Positions 1 to 11,500 of a stretch of 64,000 nucleotides of DNA are shown one piece after another. Numbering within the stretch: the first letter of the stretch is position 1; each line of letters opens with the position of its first letter. The translations under genes were made by a program, and so were the position numbers. This stretch comes from Angiostrongylus vasorum (Eukaryota > Nematoda > Chromadorea > Rhabditida > Metastrongylidae). The stretch lies in the NCBI GenBank assembly GCA_018806985.1, contig JADANN010000370.1:602501-666500 (forward strand), in the 5' to 3' direction. The notes below the pieces were generated by a model. The model did no database searches. It worked only from the letters and a program-made list of their open reading frames with translations, and was not told the origin of the DNA.

Positions 1-67
1 TAAAGACATCGCCATCTGATGACGATATGATATAATAGTCATCAATCATACAAGACCCGTGATCTTG
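1..67 (-). CDS. possible further UTP13-like exon cut by the window edge
   Basis: Read on the minus strand after a CAACAAG acceptor, the first 67 bases give DHGSCMIDDYYIISSSDGDV, which resembles the last WD repeat of TBL3 (ISS.SDG.V). It cannot join directly to the 522 donor in frame, so an intermediate exon would be needed somewhere in 68-521, and I could not find one. Confidence 0.3.
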
Positions 68-521
68 TTGTAAATGAAGAACAATTAGTGGCGATAACTA
101 ACCTTTATCATAATTGTTCTAGTTTTCTTTCCCTGAATCTGATGAATTGTTTTTACAGTCTTTTTATGGTGTTACTAAATTCTTCTACTACGTTTTGCAC
201 TAATCTGGCTGTCAACCCTTTCACGACCGCAACAACTTCCGCGTGGCAGGCCCATATGACCCCGTGTTACTGGAACGCAAGTGAGATGCGCACTGAAATC
301 CAGATGCACAGTCCGAAACGTATAGCAGCGTACAAATTGAAACCAATGCGCATGGTAATGAAAGGGTTAACTCGTGTTTTGATAAAATAACTGGAGGGTA
401 ACAATTAATAGATATTCAAAAACGAAACGCTAAGTGAACTGACCATTTTCCCAATCAAAAATTCTATCTGAATGATATGTATATTCAGTTCATTTAAAGA
501 AAAGAACGTATAATCCCTCAC

Positions 522-804
522 CCTCCAGTTATACAGACAGAATCAGAAAGAGAAACGTCAACAGAAGTCACCTCTTTGCCATGAGCAACGAGAGTCGAAG
601 AACATCCAAGTTTCTGAATCTCTTTGACAGCTGTGTCAAAGTCCGTTAAGGGAGCAAAATCAAGAAGGGACCACAATTTAATCGTTGTGTCCGTTGACAC
701 GGATACCAAGAATGGTCGTTTCCCAGAATGAGAAAAGCACACAGCGTTTACTGAGCTAGTATGTCCTGTTGCATAAACAACCGGCACCAATTTACACGTC
801 GTCC
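522..804 (-). CDS. UTP13: UTP13-like exon, WD repeats
   Basis: Acceptor CATTCAAG at 805, donor GTGAGG. Contains ATGHTSSVNAVCFSHSGK, then TDTTIKLWSL, then LVAHGKEVTSVDVSLSDS and CITGG. In TBL3 the same order is GSGHTHSV...TVKLWPL...HDKDINSVAI. It ends in phase 2, so at least one more exon must lie to the left. Confidence 0.8.
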
Positions 805-3800
805 CTTGAATGTGATTGAAAACGTGAAATAAAAATCAAACAAGAAAAACAACTACACTCATAACTTCGTTTAAAACTTCTCAAATACGAGATTACAACA
901 TTTTTGATGAATGTGTTGGAACCTGATATTTAAGTGATAAACGATAAAAAGATAAAGCTCTCGACGTTGAACAATCCCTTAGGGAAGCGTAATGCATCCA
1001 ACTTCACTAGGGATCGTTGGAGGTGACTGACTGCATACCTAGCCTTACACTGACTGGTGGTGGCCTACCGATGTATCGTATCGAGCCAGTGCTGGTATCC
1101 TTCCAGGGAAGACGTACCAATTTGCCGACCGCGGAAGGAAGGAGTGCTTGTGAGCCTGAGGCGCGGGGATCGATCCCATGTGTACTCCAGGATGTCTCCG
1201 ACGACTCCGCTACACGCTCCCCATATCTAAGTAATAGCTATGAAATTACCATTGAAAATCCACAGAATAACTGATCCATCTTTGCTTGATGAGGCAAGCA
1301 GACATCGATTAAATGGAGCAGTTGTGACGCACAAAACACTATCGCTATGGCCTGAAAGCATATAAAAATTAGTACCAATAATAGCTCTCGATGAAATGGC
1401 TGGAAACATAACTCAGAAACTATCTCACTCAAAGCCAATGTGAAGTTAGCTCAGAAATACACTAATCGAAATGCATTTCCTTCGTTGATAAGCTAACTCA
1501 AGGTTGTCACCAAAATGTTATCCAGAGGACACGTACTCTGATCACCGGCTCCGAGGAAAACGAAAACGTCGAAACGTTAGCCGAATACATGTTGGTAACA
1601 ACCTCGTGTTAGCCCTCGTGTTAGTCTACTTCGTGTTAGTTTATCAATGAAAAAAAGGTGCATTAATCATTTATACCGAGGTTTAAGGGAAAGCCGGGTT
1701 ACTATATTGTTACCAGTCAGAATACTAAAAGTTTTGAACAGTTTCATTTAGCAACTAGACTGACTTTCGATGAACGATAAGTAACACTTAGGGTTAGAAG
1801 CTGATTTCTGGCAAATCACTAGTTGTTTTTAGAAGGCAAGGGAACTCGAAAAAGTTGAAAATATTATCGAAATGAAGTTGAAAAATATTTATAGAAGAGA
1901 GTACTCTCATCTATTTAACAGTGGGTGTAGTTTTTTTAAACTGTTATTTAATTCTCAAAGTTGTTCAAGGTTAGAACCTCTAAGTGGAATAGAAATGAAA
2001 TATACATCTTTAGAAGTACAAACGAAGTCCTGAGAGATACAAGGATGAACAACCCATTTGGGCATGTCATCGTGTTGCAACAGATGTAATACACTTGTTT
2101 ATCCACTTTCATTTTCGAAATATAAACCTCGACGAAAAAAGTGACAGAAGCACGACGATACTATACGATACGATACTTTTGCGCTCCACAAAATGAGGAT
2201 TTCATCTTGGTCGGATAAGAGATCTCACATGTTATCGGCAAAAATTGTAGGTATTAATGATTTGTATTTCAACCAATAAGACAATCAACACTTTGAGTTA
2301 AAACATGTTGGTTCAAAATTGAAAATGACCGTTATTTTTGCACCATATGAGGCGGACATAAACTCAACACGAAGCAAAAGTGCAACAACAAATAGCCATG
2401 AGACAAAAAAGAATACCTTCGACAACTTGGCAGTCCCAGGTTCTAGTGTCGTACAGACGAATTTCTTTGGTATTTGATGAAACAGCTAAGTGCGTCTCTT
2501 CCTTATCGAGCAAAGCGCAGGAATAAATCTCATCATGAAATCCAACTATCTGTCTCCTCACCGATAACTTATCGAACAGCACAAGGAAAATATTCTCCTC
2601 AACAGTCGTAATGAGAAGTTCATTGCGAACAGCGTTAAATTTCACAGAATCGAGTCGCACACTAAAATGTCAATAAACAGGACTATCCTTTCAAAGGAAG
2701 CATCGCCAGTTTTCTTTTGATAAACCTTAGCGTTTAAAACTAGCACTGTAAAGGATATTCCACATCTAAGGACTTGAAAAACGCCGACATTTAAACTACC
2801 CTGTGATTTTCTTGGATCGGATGAGCCGAGCGGAATCAATAAGCCATTCCTTTACAGTTCCCTCTTCGCCGACTGTAATCAAGTTTCCGTTCTGGGCAAG
2901 CGTAGCCGCTTCTATAGCTTCGAATAAAGGAAATACCTTAACTGATCTATACAATGAAAAGCAAGCACATGTTAATCCACACAGAAGGAACAAAAAGCTA
3001 CTAACCTTTAGAACTTCTCTCGTTTCAGATTCTATAACAGAAGCAGTTTGATCACGAGAGACCACAACAACATGACGAGATCTAGGCAGCTCAACGAATC
3101 CGGTGATTCGACTATAATCGTTAGAGGAATTGTAAGAAAATCGCTTTCATATCCTAGGCAAAATTCCACTTTGGAATTCAATACAGCAGACTACATGCAT
3201 AGTAGCAGCCCCTTTAAGAACACTGAGGTGCCCATGACAATTTGCACTCGCATTAATTGCTCGCTACCGCCGTCTACGACAATGAATCGTTTGCTACACC
3301 TGGTGAACAAGAACAGCATATCGTCTCATAATTCATGCACTACTATTAATATAACACGTTGATCTGAGCTACAAATATGTATCGGCATCATTTCGTTATC
3401 CCCGAACGGCCCTTACAACCACTTGAGGTCCACCGCTCTTCTTGTCACTGATTCGTCAGTCTTCGAATGTAATGTGAAACTCGGTGAGTGACGAACATGG
3501 CATATTTAACAAATGTCAAAGTCCACCTTGAAAGATTTATTTTAATATCATATGTGGCGTGCAAGAACTTCAGTGTGGTTAAGGCATCAGCTCACTTAAA
3601 AACTACCGTAGGGTGCAGGAGGAAATGGAAAATAGAAAACAATGAAAACATGGATCCAATTCCGCTAATTGGTCAGTGGTTTATGCAGGAATTAATACAG
3701 TCAGCGTAATCTCTTTGTTGGCAGTTCCGCCAAATCGTTTACTGTCCATATCAGAAAGTAATTCCAATTTCCTGGTGATCCCACTCTTTTCCTGAGATTA

Positions 3801-5939
3801 GCCGAATCCCTTGACCACTGCCTCTGTTCAACTGATGCAGCAAAAAGAGTGTTAAATTTAACTTTAGCAAAAACAAGATGCTTTAAGGAAGTTATTCATA
3901 TGCTTGTCGCTTACGTTTTGGCATATCGACGCCATTATCCACAACAGTGCACTAATGAATAGATTCAACACTTGGCTTCGAAGAGATGTCTTATGGGTAG
4001 CAACATTTCCGCTCTGTTTGTGGATCTCGAAACGAAGAAGAACAGTGGATCAGCGATCAGTCACAATGGAATGTGAGCAGTCCTTGTGGACCAGCGAAGA
4101 ACTTTTTTTTGGTATGTGGCAGTACTCCAGCAGAACAGAGAACTTCTGGATGGAGTACTACTAGTTAAGCTGCTCATAGTGTAAGAAGTCTTTATCTAAG
4201 TAACCATAAAAAAAGTACACCACGACAATTTCCAAAACGAACACCAGTTGACTGGGTTCATGTCTATGTGTGCTTCCCAGATCATTTTCGTCGAAGGGTG
4301 ATTGCTGACAGCACCGATAGAGTGAAAAACTGGCTGAGAGAAAGGCATAGAAAGCGCCTCCGTTGGTGGGGTGGATAGTATGTGAGACCCCGGTAAGGCT
4401 AATAGCGCGTTCGAAGCCCAACTATGGTTCCGAGTTTCGCTCATATATACCCCCATTTTTCTGGTTCCACTTCGCATTGCACCCTCTCATTAAAAAGGAA
4501 GAACTAATAAATAAAAGTCAAGAAATTTCTGAAATGCGTTTTAAAATCTAACCTACTGTGTACCTTCCACTCTCGTAACATCTTTTGGATAGCGCCTTTG
4601 ACTAAGTCGAACATTCGCACTTCTCCTCCCATATATCCCACCATGAAGCGGCTATTATGTATGAATGACATAGTCGAAACCACCCCGACGCCCTTTAGTG
4701 TATTTGTGCACTGCTGCTGGACTAGATCCCAAACCTTAACGTTATGGTCGGCTGAACCGGTAGCTAACAACGAACTATCGGCGTTAATACTCATACACAG
4801 AATTGGAGCTGTGTGCATTGTCTTCCAAGTACGGGCCAGTGCAGGAGAAGTGCCAAGTAGAGCATATTCACGGATCTAAAACAAAAACTCTAAACATGGT
4901 CAGCAATAGTTAACAGCATTACCTCTATGTAAAAGCACCACTGATATCTCAGAATTGGCAAAAAACATCAACTTACGACTTGGTTATTATACGCGACAAG
5001 TAGCCTGGAACGATTCTCGTCGACGCAAATACAAGTGATGCGAAGGCTTTCATCTGGGTCACCGATGACATAGCTAAAAGATCGAAATGTTAGCCATTTA
5101 TCTTTTATTTCATTGATACTTTTATTACATTATCACTTATTATTTTTTTATTTTACTACCTACCATTATTGTACTATTTTTAATTTCTCACGTATTTTTT
5201 ACTTTTTTATTTAATTTTTTACTGCCTACTACAATTTTTCACGCAACGGCATTGTGCGAAATGCAACCACAACGATGTTCAGATACTTGCAAAACTCCAG
5301 ACCGCAGGTGTCTACGGTGGGGGATCGTACTCTCTGCGACCCTTTCCGGGGGCTAAGGTGTTCAGCACCACACCATGCGGGTGCTTCGTTTCGCCTTTCT
5401 CTCAGATAGTTTTCTATCTAACAGTGCTATCGGCAATCAGCCGTCAACGGCTACAGCCTCATCTTAACTGGGTTCAATGCCGATTTGTGCACTCCAGATG
5501 AATCCGTCTACGTGTGATTATTGATAGCACCTACAGAAACGGCTGAGAGAAAGGGGAAACGGAAGGCCCGCATGGTGTGGTGGTGAACACGTTGGCCCCC
5601 AGGAATGGTAGCAGAGGGTTCGATCTCCACTGCAGATACGTGCGCACTGGAGTTTTGCAAATATCTCAGCATCATTGTGACAGCTGAGAGATGTTGGGAA
5701 TCTACTTCACTGTCGCGTTATGCAAGCCGGCTGATAACACAATCTATAACTAAACAGGAGGAAACATAGCTTAAGAGATCATTGTCCAAGTTCATCGCTT
5801 TTACGATATTCGAGCACATCGAGTACAAAGTGCTTCCATCAGCACTCCATTCCACATTTCCACCAGTATAGACAGCTTCAATGCGCCGCTTGATTTCCAG
5901 ATCACGAACAGCATGTTTCATAACGCCTTTCTGGAACAT
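522..5939 (-). CDS. UTP13: UTP13/TBL3-family WD40 protein of the SSU processome (3' end not resolved)
   Basis: Split WD40 gene on the minus strand. In the family this nucleolar protein belongs to the UTP-B module of the small-subunit processome, which handles pre-18S rRNA maturation. Exons read from splice signals: 5766-5939, 4977-5073, 4564-4875, 3006-3111, 2800-2936, 2417-2661, 1250-1351 and 522-804. The order of blocks follows human TBL3 as I know it: an N-terminal IKRRIEAVYTGG block, ATGSADHNVKVWDL, VFPLFEAIEAA, HSDSVLCV...SKDGSVILW, then GHTSSVNAVCF...TTIKLWSL and VAHGKEVTSVDVS. Phases agree at most joins. Two joins are open: exon 1 to 2 (the phase does not fit a GT donor), and a missing mini-exon of about 13 codons between 4564 and 3111. 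The last exon ends in phase 2 at a GTGAGG donor, so the final WD repeats and the C-terminal Utp13 domain are still missing. Introns carry SINE copies. The family call rests on remembered similarity. Confidence 0.8.
945..1229 (-). repeat. tRNA-derived SINE, family 2
   Basis: Minus-strand copy, lying in the intron between the 1250 and 804 exons. The 5' tRNA-like head is at 1150-1229 with a B-box-like GGGATCGATCCC near 1170. The body ends with the family's tail (cctaagggattg...gagctttatc, at 949-985). The two exons sit within about 150 bases of its ends. Confidence 0.7.
1250..1351 (-). CDS. UTP13: UTP13-like exon, WD repeat
   Basis: Acceptor CTTTCAG, donor GTAATT, 33 whole codons. It reads GHSDSVLCVTTAPFNRCLLA, then SSSKDGSVILWIFN, a complete GH...SKDGSV.LW repeat, and joins the previous exon as VEG|GHSDSV in frame. 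Confidence 0.8.
1547..1582 (+). other. hammerhead-like motif, degenerate
   Basis: GGCT arm, CCGAGGA box (expected CUGANGA, U4 changed to C), AACG/CGTC-type hairpin, GAAACGTT, then AGCC arm, followed by the shared tail CGAATA...CCTCGTGTTAGC to about 1660. Confidence 0.5.
2417..2661 (-). CDS. UTP13: UTP13-like exon, WD repeats
   Basis: Acceptor CATTTTAG and donor GTATTC. It joins in phase with the previous exon (GG+T) and reads VRLDSVKFNAVRNELLITTV, then IVGFHDEIYSCALLDKEE and EIRLYDTRTWDCQVVEG. This matches the TBL3 stretch that precedes the HGHTDIV repeat. Confidence 0.78.
2800..2936 (-). CDS. UTP13: UTP13-like exon (VFPLFEAIEAA block)
   Basis: Preferred acceptor is TTAAG at 2937, because this keeps phase 0 and gives EVLK|VFPLFEAIEAA, the counterpart of the VPVFESVEAA block of TBL3. 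A cleaner-looking CAG four bases earlier would break the frame. It continues LITVGEEGTVKEWLID and ends in phase 2 at GTAGTT. Confidence 0.7.
3006..3111 (-). CDS. UTP13: UTP13-like exon, WD repeat
   Basis: Acceptor ATTATAG, donor GTTAGT. It reads RITGFVELPRSRHVVVVSRD, then QTASVIESETREVLK, the position where TBL3 has its SSGRDK repeat. It begins with one base that completes a codon, so a short upstream exon ending in phase 2 is still to be found between 3112 and 4563. Confidence 0.7.
4232..4446 (+). repeat. dispersed repeat family 1 with tRNA-like segment
   Basis: Decayed plus-strand copy. It carries the family body (gggttcat...cccagatcatt...gtgattgctgacagcacc) and a tRNA-like end with gcgcgttcgaagccc as the B-box equivalent. 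It lies in a UTP13-like intron. Confidence 0.55.
4564..4875 (-). CDS. UTP13: UTP13-like exon 3, WD repeat
   Basis: Acceptor GTTTTAG, donor GTACAC, exactly 104 codons. It contains REYALLGTSPALARTWKTMH and the textbook WD signature LLATGSADHNVKVWDLV, then GGEVRMFDL. This is the clearest WD40 exon in the gene. Confidence 0.85.
4977..5073 (-). CDS. UTP13: UTP13-like exon 2
   Basis: Acceptor CTTTTAG and donor GTAAGT bound 97 bases that read YVIGDPDESLRITCICVDEN and on to AYNNQV. This corresponds to the first WD-type strand set of TBL3. It ends in phase 0, in register with the following exon. Confidence 0.75.
5270..5690. repeat. inverted pair of repeat family 1
   Basis: A minus-oriented copy (5270 to about 5447) abuts a plus-oriented copy (about 5447-5690). 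Both ends carry ttgcaaaact/agttttgcaa and the tRNA-like segment (accacaccatgcgggt versus acccgcatggtgtggt type). The arrangement could form a long hairpin in the intron of the UTP13-like pre-mRNA. Confidence 0.65.
5766..5939 (-). CDS. UTP13: UTP13-like exon 1 (start codon)
   Basis: Starts at an ATG (5939) giving MFQKGVMKHAVRDLE, followed by the IKRRIEAVYTGG block that opens TBL3 proteins. The 3' boundary is uncertain: the best GT donor (GTTTCC) leaves phase 0, whereas the next exon needs phase 2. The same octamer AGCTATGT occurs at both edges, so a small sequence error or an unusual donor is possible. Confidence 0.7.
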
Positions 5940-6048
5940 TGAACTCTAAGACTGTCCGTATTTGAAAGAGAGTTGTATTCTTTTTATATTTTGTATTCGA
6001 ATTAAAATAAAGTGAAGAGCATAGGATGCACTGGATGAGTGTGGAATG

Positions 6049-6527
6049 ATTGGTGCCCTCAAACGGTTTGCCGGCTTATCGTGGCCGGTAGGTATTTCCT
6101 GGGCGTCGGCCTACGATGTACAGCGCGGGGGATTCATCCCCCGGTAGTCTCCCAAGCTGAAAAGACGTCCGGCGTTTCCATCAGGAAGCCCAGCTAAGGA
6201 TAAACTAATGCGAGGATCAATCACCGTCAAGGTATCAAACTAGTCGGGCGTTTCCATCAGCAAGCGCAGCTGGGATTAAACCAGTGCGGCGATCCACCAC
6301 CGTCCCGGTATGAAACTAGTCGCATAGTGGCAAATCTCCCTGTGATCCACAAGGGCTGCGATTGCCTGTGGTGGTGACCACCTGGGGCAGACTTTGGCCA
6401 GGCTGACCTCGGAACTCCAAGGAAACACGATGGCTAAACCAGCAAAACTCCGAAAAATAGAGAATATGCTGGGACTCGCACAACCAGTGAGGACAGGGCG
6501 TCCAAGTACCCAAGGAAGAAATGAGTT
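6049..6527 (+). repeat. unclassified repeat family 4, copy 1
   Basis: Shares its order of blocks with copies at 12,728-13,115 (+) and 52,801-53,172 (-): ggtatttcctgggcgtcgg, ggcgtttccatcag, gtggcaaatctccct, ggcagactttggccaggct, cgcacaaccagtga. This copy alone has an internal tandem duplication of about 75 bases (6167-6242 and 6243-6317). There is no open frame and no tRNA-like head. Confidence 0.65.
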
Positions 6528-6726
6528 GTGATAGATCGGCAAACGATGAGCATTCGATACAGTTTTAGTATGAATTAAAATGAAATCGATGTAGTAGACT
6601 TGTAACCATATGATAACTAAATAAAACTTTAAACTGATATGCTAACGTTTTAAGCTTTTGCTTGACTAAAACCGTACCCATGTTTTACTGTGCCGGATGG
6701 AATCCCTCGAAAACATTCAGCAACCA

Positions 6727-7180
6727 CTATGATGCTGAGATATTTACAAAATTTGAACCTCAGCCGATATTCGAACCAGAAACTACCCTTTCCCGAGGGT
6801 CATGTGTTTCCCACCGCACCACTGAGGCCACTGCTTTGCCGTTCTCTCGGTCTGTTTTTTACCCAGACGAAGCCACCAGCTATCACCCGTCAACGGGAAT
6901 AGTCTGGGAAGCACACACAGGCATTAAACCCAGCTAAGCTGGGGCTGTAATCGTAATCGTAATGTTTAACTTTTTTACTTACTGCCAATAAACTGGCCGA
7001 CAGAAAGGTAAAGCGCTTCAATGGTGCAGTGGGTAACACCTAAGTCCCCTGGAAGGGTGGTTGTGGGTTCGAATCTAGGCTGGGGTCTAAGTCTTGCAAA
7101 TATCTCAGCATCGTAGTGATTGTATTTCCCATCACATCCCGCCGTGAAAAATAGTAATAGGCAGTAAATAAAAGTAAACA
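6727..7180. repeat. inverted pair of repeat family 1
   Basis: Minus-oriented copy 6727-6988 followed by a plus-oriented partial copy 6989-7180. Both carry the gctgagatatttgcaaa end motif and the tRNA-like part. The right copy continues into the aggcagtaaata segment seen at the other end of fuller copies. Confidence 0.6.
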
Positions 7181-7317
7181 TTCAGAAGATATTTCTCGAA
7201 CCGAAATTCATTTAACCACAGCATTAACATTATTTCTTGGATTACCAACCTCGTGTCAGCAAATAATATTCGATTTTTTTTTCTTTCGAATTAGGGTGAA
7301 ATACTATCCGCTCATTT

Positions 7318-7606
7318 AAGAAAGGATAAAGCTCTCGGTGTTGATCAATCCTTGAGGGGATGCGCCATGCATTCGCCTCCATTCGCAGCATCCTTGAAGA
7401 TGGTGAATGCACATCTAGTCTTTACAATGAGTCGCGATGGCCTACCGATGTATCGAGCCCGTGCAGCTATCCTCCCAGACAAGTCTGGTACGAATTTGCC
7501 GACCCCGGATGGATGGAAGCCTTGGTGGGCCTCAGGCGCGAGGATCGACCCCATGTGTATATCGCAGGGCGCCTCCGACCACTGTGCTACACGTGCCCCT
7601 TATCTC
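7318..7606 (-). repeat. tRNA-derived SINE, family 2
   Basis: Minus-strand copy with tail at 7318-7365 and tRNA-like head at about 7535-7606 (B-box-like ggatcgaccc). The body carries the conserved ctggtacgaatttgccgaccccgg block. Confidence 0.75.
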
Positions 7607-8055
7607 ATTTGAAGCATATAATAATGATAACGAAAGTACACGTTTTGCACCTAGAAATTAACGTTACAAGGCAGCGGTTTTACAAACCACAAAGATACTT
7701 GAAAAGCAAAAAAAGTAAAAAGCAATGCAGTAAAAAACAACCTATAAGTTACTAAAAAGCCATTACTGAAACGAATTACTTCATTTGACGACGAGTTCCT
7801 CGTATACGAATAATCCCAGCGAAATGAATAGACGAGTTACGGCACAAACTGCAGGCTAGCCTTGTGTGAAAATTCCACGGCCAATACACATAGTATTGCG
7901 CCCAACTTTGTGTGATGGTGGGCTGGAATTGCGTCCGGGCTTTCGCCGTGTGAGGTTTGCGTTGAGAAGATTTTTTGGGGAAAGTCTCTTCCTTTTCTAG
8001 CAAATTACCGGGTGTGGAAAGTATATTCTAGGGGAAACATCTAGCAATAGTATCT
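7607..8055. other. no gene recognised
   Basis: Intergenic stretch between two SINEs. It contains A/T-rich sequence with no exon-like open frame that I can defend. Confidence 0.5.
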
Positions 8056-8059
8056 ATGT

Positions 8060-8335
8060 TGGACGTAGGTAGCGCAGCGGTTAGTGGTTACCTGCAATAC
8101 AAACTTAGTGATTGGTTCGATCCCGCCAAGGGCGCACCAACCTTCCATCCCTCCGGGGTCGACAGATTGGTATTAGACTGGTCTGGGAGGATAGCAGCAA
8201 TGACTAGATACATCGGTAGGCCACCGCAAGTCATCATATAGGCCAGATATGCATCCTATCATCTTGAGCGATGCTTCATGAAGTCCATCGCATGGCGCAT
8301 CCTTCAGGGATTAATCCACACCTGAGGTTTTGACC
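8060..8335 (+). repeat. tRNA-derived SINE, family 2
   Basis: Plus copy with head gtagcgcagcggttag (A-box-like) and ggttcgatccc (B-box-like), the family body with ctggtctgggaggatagcagca, and tail ttcagggattaatcc. Confidence 0.75.
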
Positions 8336-8562
8336 CTTACCGCTTTCTCTGTGTTGGATAGCCTGACCATTATTCGACAACATCCGTAAAGAAGCCCAAA
8401 AATCCTTAGGACTTCGTGAACGATCTCGCTATGGGCTAACAATCATGGTTCTGAATGACGGACGACTATTAGCAGGTCCGTAACAGATCTAAAACTAGGC
8501 GTTAGGCATTATCTATTACAATAGTCGTTCGTATTGCACAGTATACCCAGCAGTGAAGGTGA

Positions 8563-11500
8563 GTAGTGGTAGTACTGGTAGTACCAGTAGTGGTAGTCAC
8601 CTGTATCACCTGTAGTCCCGTTGATCGTCGAGTGACTCGAGTGGGAGCCAGTATGTCTTCCATTTTTCCCTGTCGCGTGCAGGAGTAGCCCAATGGGTTC
8701 TGCCCGCTCTAAGGACTCGTCGAGCATCATATCTTTCTTCAAGGCTCTTTGTGAAGAACTCTGACCATCGGGTCGGTGGTCTTCCTGCAGTATCTTTGAC
8801 ACCCCGAAGAATCCAGTCACTAGCGGCTCTTCTCCATCGGTTGTGATTCATACGCATTACATGTCCGCCCCCACCTTATCTTCGATTGTTTGGCGTACAA
8901 AACGGCATGTTTGATCTTTGATCGTCGACCAGATCGGAGCATCGGAATCCTTCCCTTACTTGTGTGGAACAGCATACACCTAGCGTCGCCCTTTTGACTG
9001 CGCGTTCAATAACGCTAAGTGACCTTTCATCCTGGTCGAAAAGGTGGGCACGGAGTCGGGTGTTCCTTGTTTTCTTCACTACATCCTCGATGCTCTTGAA
9101 GGCTCCCCAAGCTGCTCGTTTCCTTCTGCTCAGCTCTGGACGTAAATCGTTCATCATATTGATTTCCCGACCTAGATAGATATAACTGGAGCATTCGGCA
9201 ATATTCGTTCCGTTGAGCGTGAATGGGGCATAAGAAACCAATCCGTTCTTCATGAACATCGTTTTTTGTGAGATTTAGTCGAAGACCAACCTCTTGGCTA
9301 ATGTTTGGTGTAGTAAGGACGATGTCATCAGCAAAGCGAAGATGGTGTAATTGCCGACCATCGATTTTCACTCCCATATTATCCCATTCCAATGTTCGCA
9401 TGACGTTCTGGAGGGTGGGGGTTAATAATTTTGGCGAGATGGTATCGCCTTCCTCTTTTGACGTCAATGATAATATCGTTGTAGAATGGTGAAATCTTGT
9501 TTGTGAAATTTTTTGTACAGCTCACGAAGAATCTTTATGTACTGAGTAGGGACTCCTTAACTATCCAGGGCTTCCAAGACTGCTTCTATCTCGACTGAAT
9601 CAAAGATGCTCTGTAAATCTATGAAGGTGAGACAGAGCGGTCTTTTTGTACTCTCGCGATACTTCAATGAGCCTTGTTACCGTGTGGATGTGGTCCATCG
9701 TACTAAATCCTTTTCGAAACCCTGCTTGCTCACATGGCTGTCCTTCGTCCAGTGTTCTGTCAATCCTGTTTAGGATGACTCGAGTGACAAGTCTGCAGAC
9801 GACAGACAGCAAGCAGATTGGACGATAGTTGCCGATATCCTGTAGGTCACCCTTCTTGAACAATAACACGGTCTTGCTGGTCTTCCAGTGGGTAGGGACC
9901 TTGCATTCGGACAGGGTAACGTGTGAAGAGCCGAACCAGTGTGTTTACGAGCACTGGCGGAAGGTTCTTCAAGTGTTCAGATCTTATCCTGTCCGGACCT
10001 GCTGCTGTTCGATTTACCACCGACGGAAATATGCATGTCGGATTTCGGAAGGAAGAACCGGTGGTTCAACATATCCATACTCCTTTATTTCATATTAAGG
10101 AAGGTGGACATGGCTGTCGAAGAGATCTGAGTAGTATTCGTGAATGATTTTCTCCATTGCCTTTCTGGACGCTGAAACTGTTCCGTCTGGGCGCCGGAGT
10201 GCAATCAGTTTGGTCTTGTAATTGGCGAAGCATCGGTGGGCTTTACGAATGCTTTTCCCAGCCTCTGCAGCTTCGACATTTGCTGCTGCTCTTTTTCTCT
10301 TTAAGATCTTTTTATCGCCTGTCTGCACTGTTTTGCAAGTTCGGACGTTATATCCATGTTGCCTGCAGCTCGTGCGATTCCACGCTGGCGTATTAGCTCG
10401 AGAGTTTCTGGAGACAGACGCCTTTGTTGACTTTCGAACTCTCAGTTTTCATAGCGCAAACATGAAGATGTTAAAGGAGCCGATCGTATTCCTCGTCGAT
10501 GTTATCGACAACGGCATCTTCCCAACAGCCGACTAATGAAATGAATAAGTCCCGTTTGCGGTGGTTCTGGGACTTCGGTTTTTGAATTTAGCGGCTTTTT
10601 TCTCCTTTGCGCGAGAAATAGATTCTTGCACGAAGGAGACGGTGGTCTGATCCCGTGTAAAATTTTGGGACAGCAGCGACATCGGTTAGGCAAAACCTTC
10701 TATTTACTATGATGTGGTCTATTTCGTTATGGTACTCTCCATTGGGAGACTCCCACGTCCAGCGCTGTGGGTGGGGCTTCTGGAATTGTGAGTTACCATG
10801 GATTGTCTTGGTCGCCATGATAAACTCAGACAACCGCTCACCCTGTTCGTTCCATTCTAATCCGTGGGTCCCAATGTGACGTTCTTCAGACGTTTTTCTT
10901 GGTCCAATCTTGGCGTTGAAATCTCCAATGATGACCTTGAAGAATGTGTGGTCTTCTCTGTAGAACTTCTCCAAGTCCATATAGAATGCTTCGACTTCTT
11001 CTTCGTCATAGTTTAATGTCGGCGCGTAAACGACGAAGATTGTTAAAGCCGGAATTGATCGACATCTTTTTAATCGTAAACGTCCGATTCGAGTTGTAAG
11101 TTGTTCGAATGAATCGATGTTCATGGACAAACTCGTGTTGACGACAACGCCGACTCCTGTACTGTCGCATCTTCCGAGGAACAGTTCTAATCCATGTCAT
11201 GGACGGCGTTGAATGGCTGGCGTCTTCTCGTCTCGGCCAGGCCGATGACGTCGTACTTTATCCTTCTTGCTTGCATGAGCAAGTATTCTATCGAGGACTC
11301 GGATGCAAGTGTACGTGCATTGTAGGTACAGATCGTCACCATAGTTCTTTGAAATCCAGGCAGCTTCCATTGGCCCTGAGATTTTAGCAGCCTCTCCGTA
11401 CTCGTCCTACCCAACGCTGCGAAATTGGGGGCTCTTTCGAGGTCAGGGGGAATGAGGACCCCTTTTTTTTACTGTGTTTAGCATTTTTGATGCTCACGTA

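Noticed and set aside
88..390. 100-codon plus-strand frame
   Set aside because: No motif, no codon or splice support, and it lies opposite the expected continuation of the UTP13-like gene.
6276..6542. 88-codon minus-strand frame
   Set aside because: Lies entirely within the family 4 repeat and is not preserved in the other two copies.
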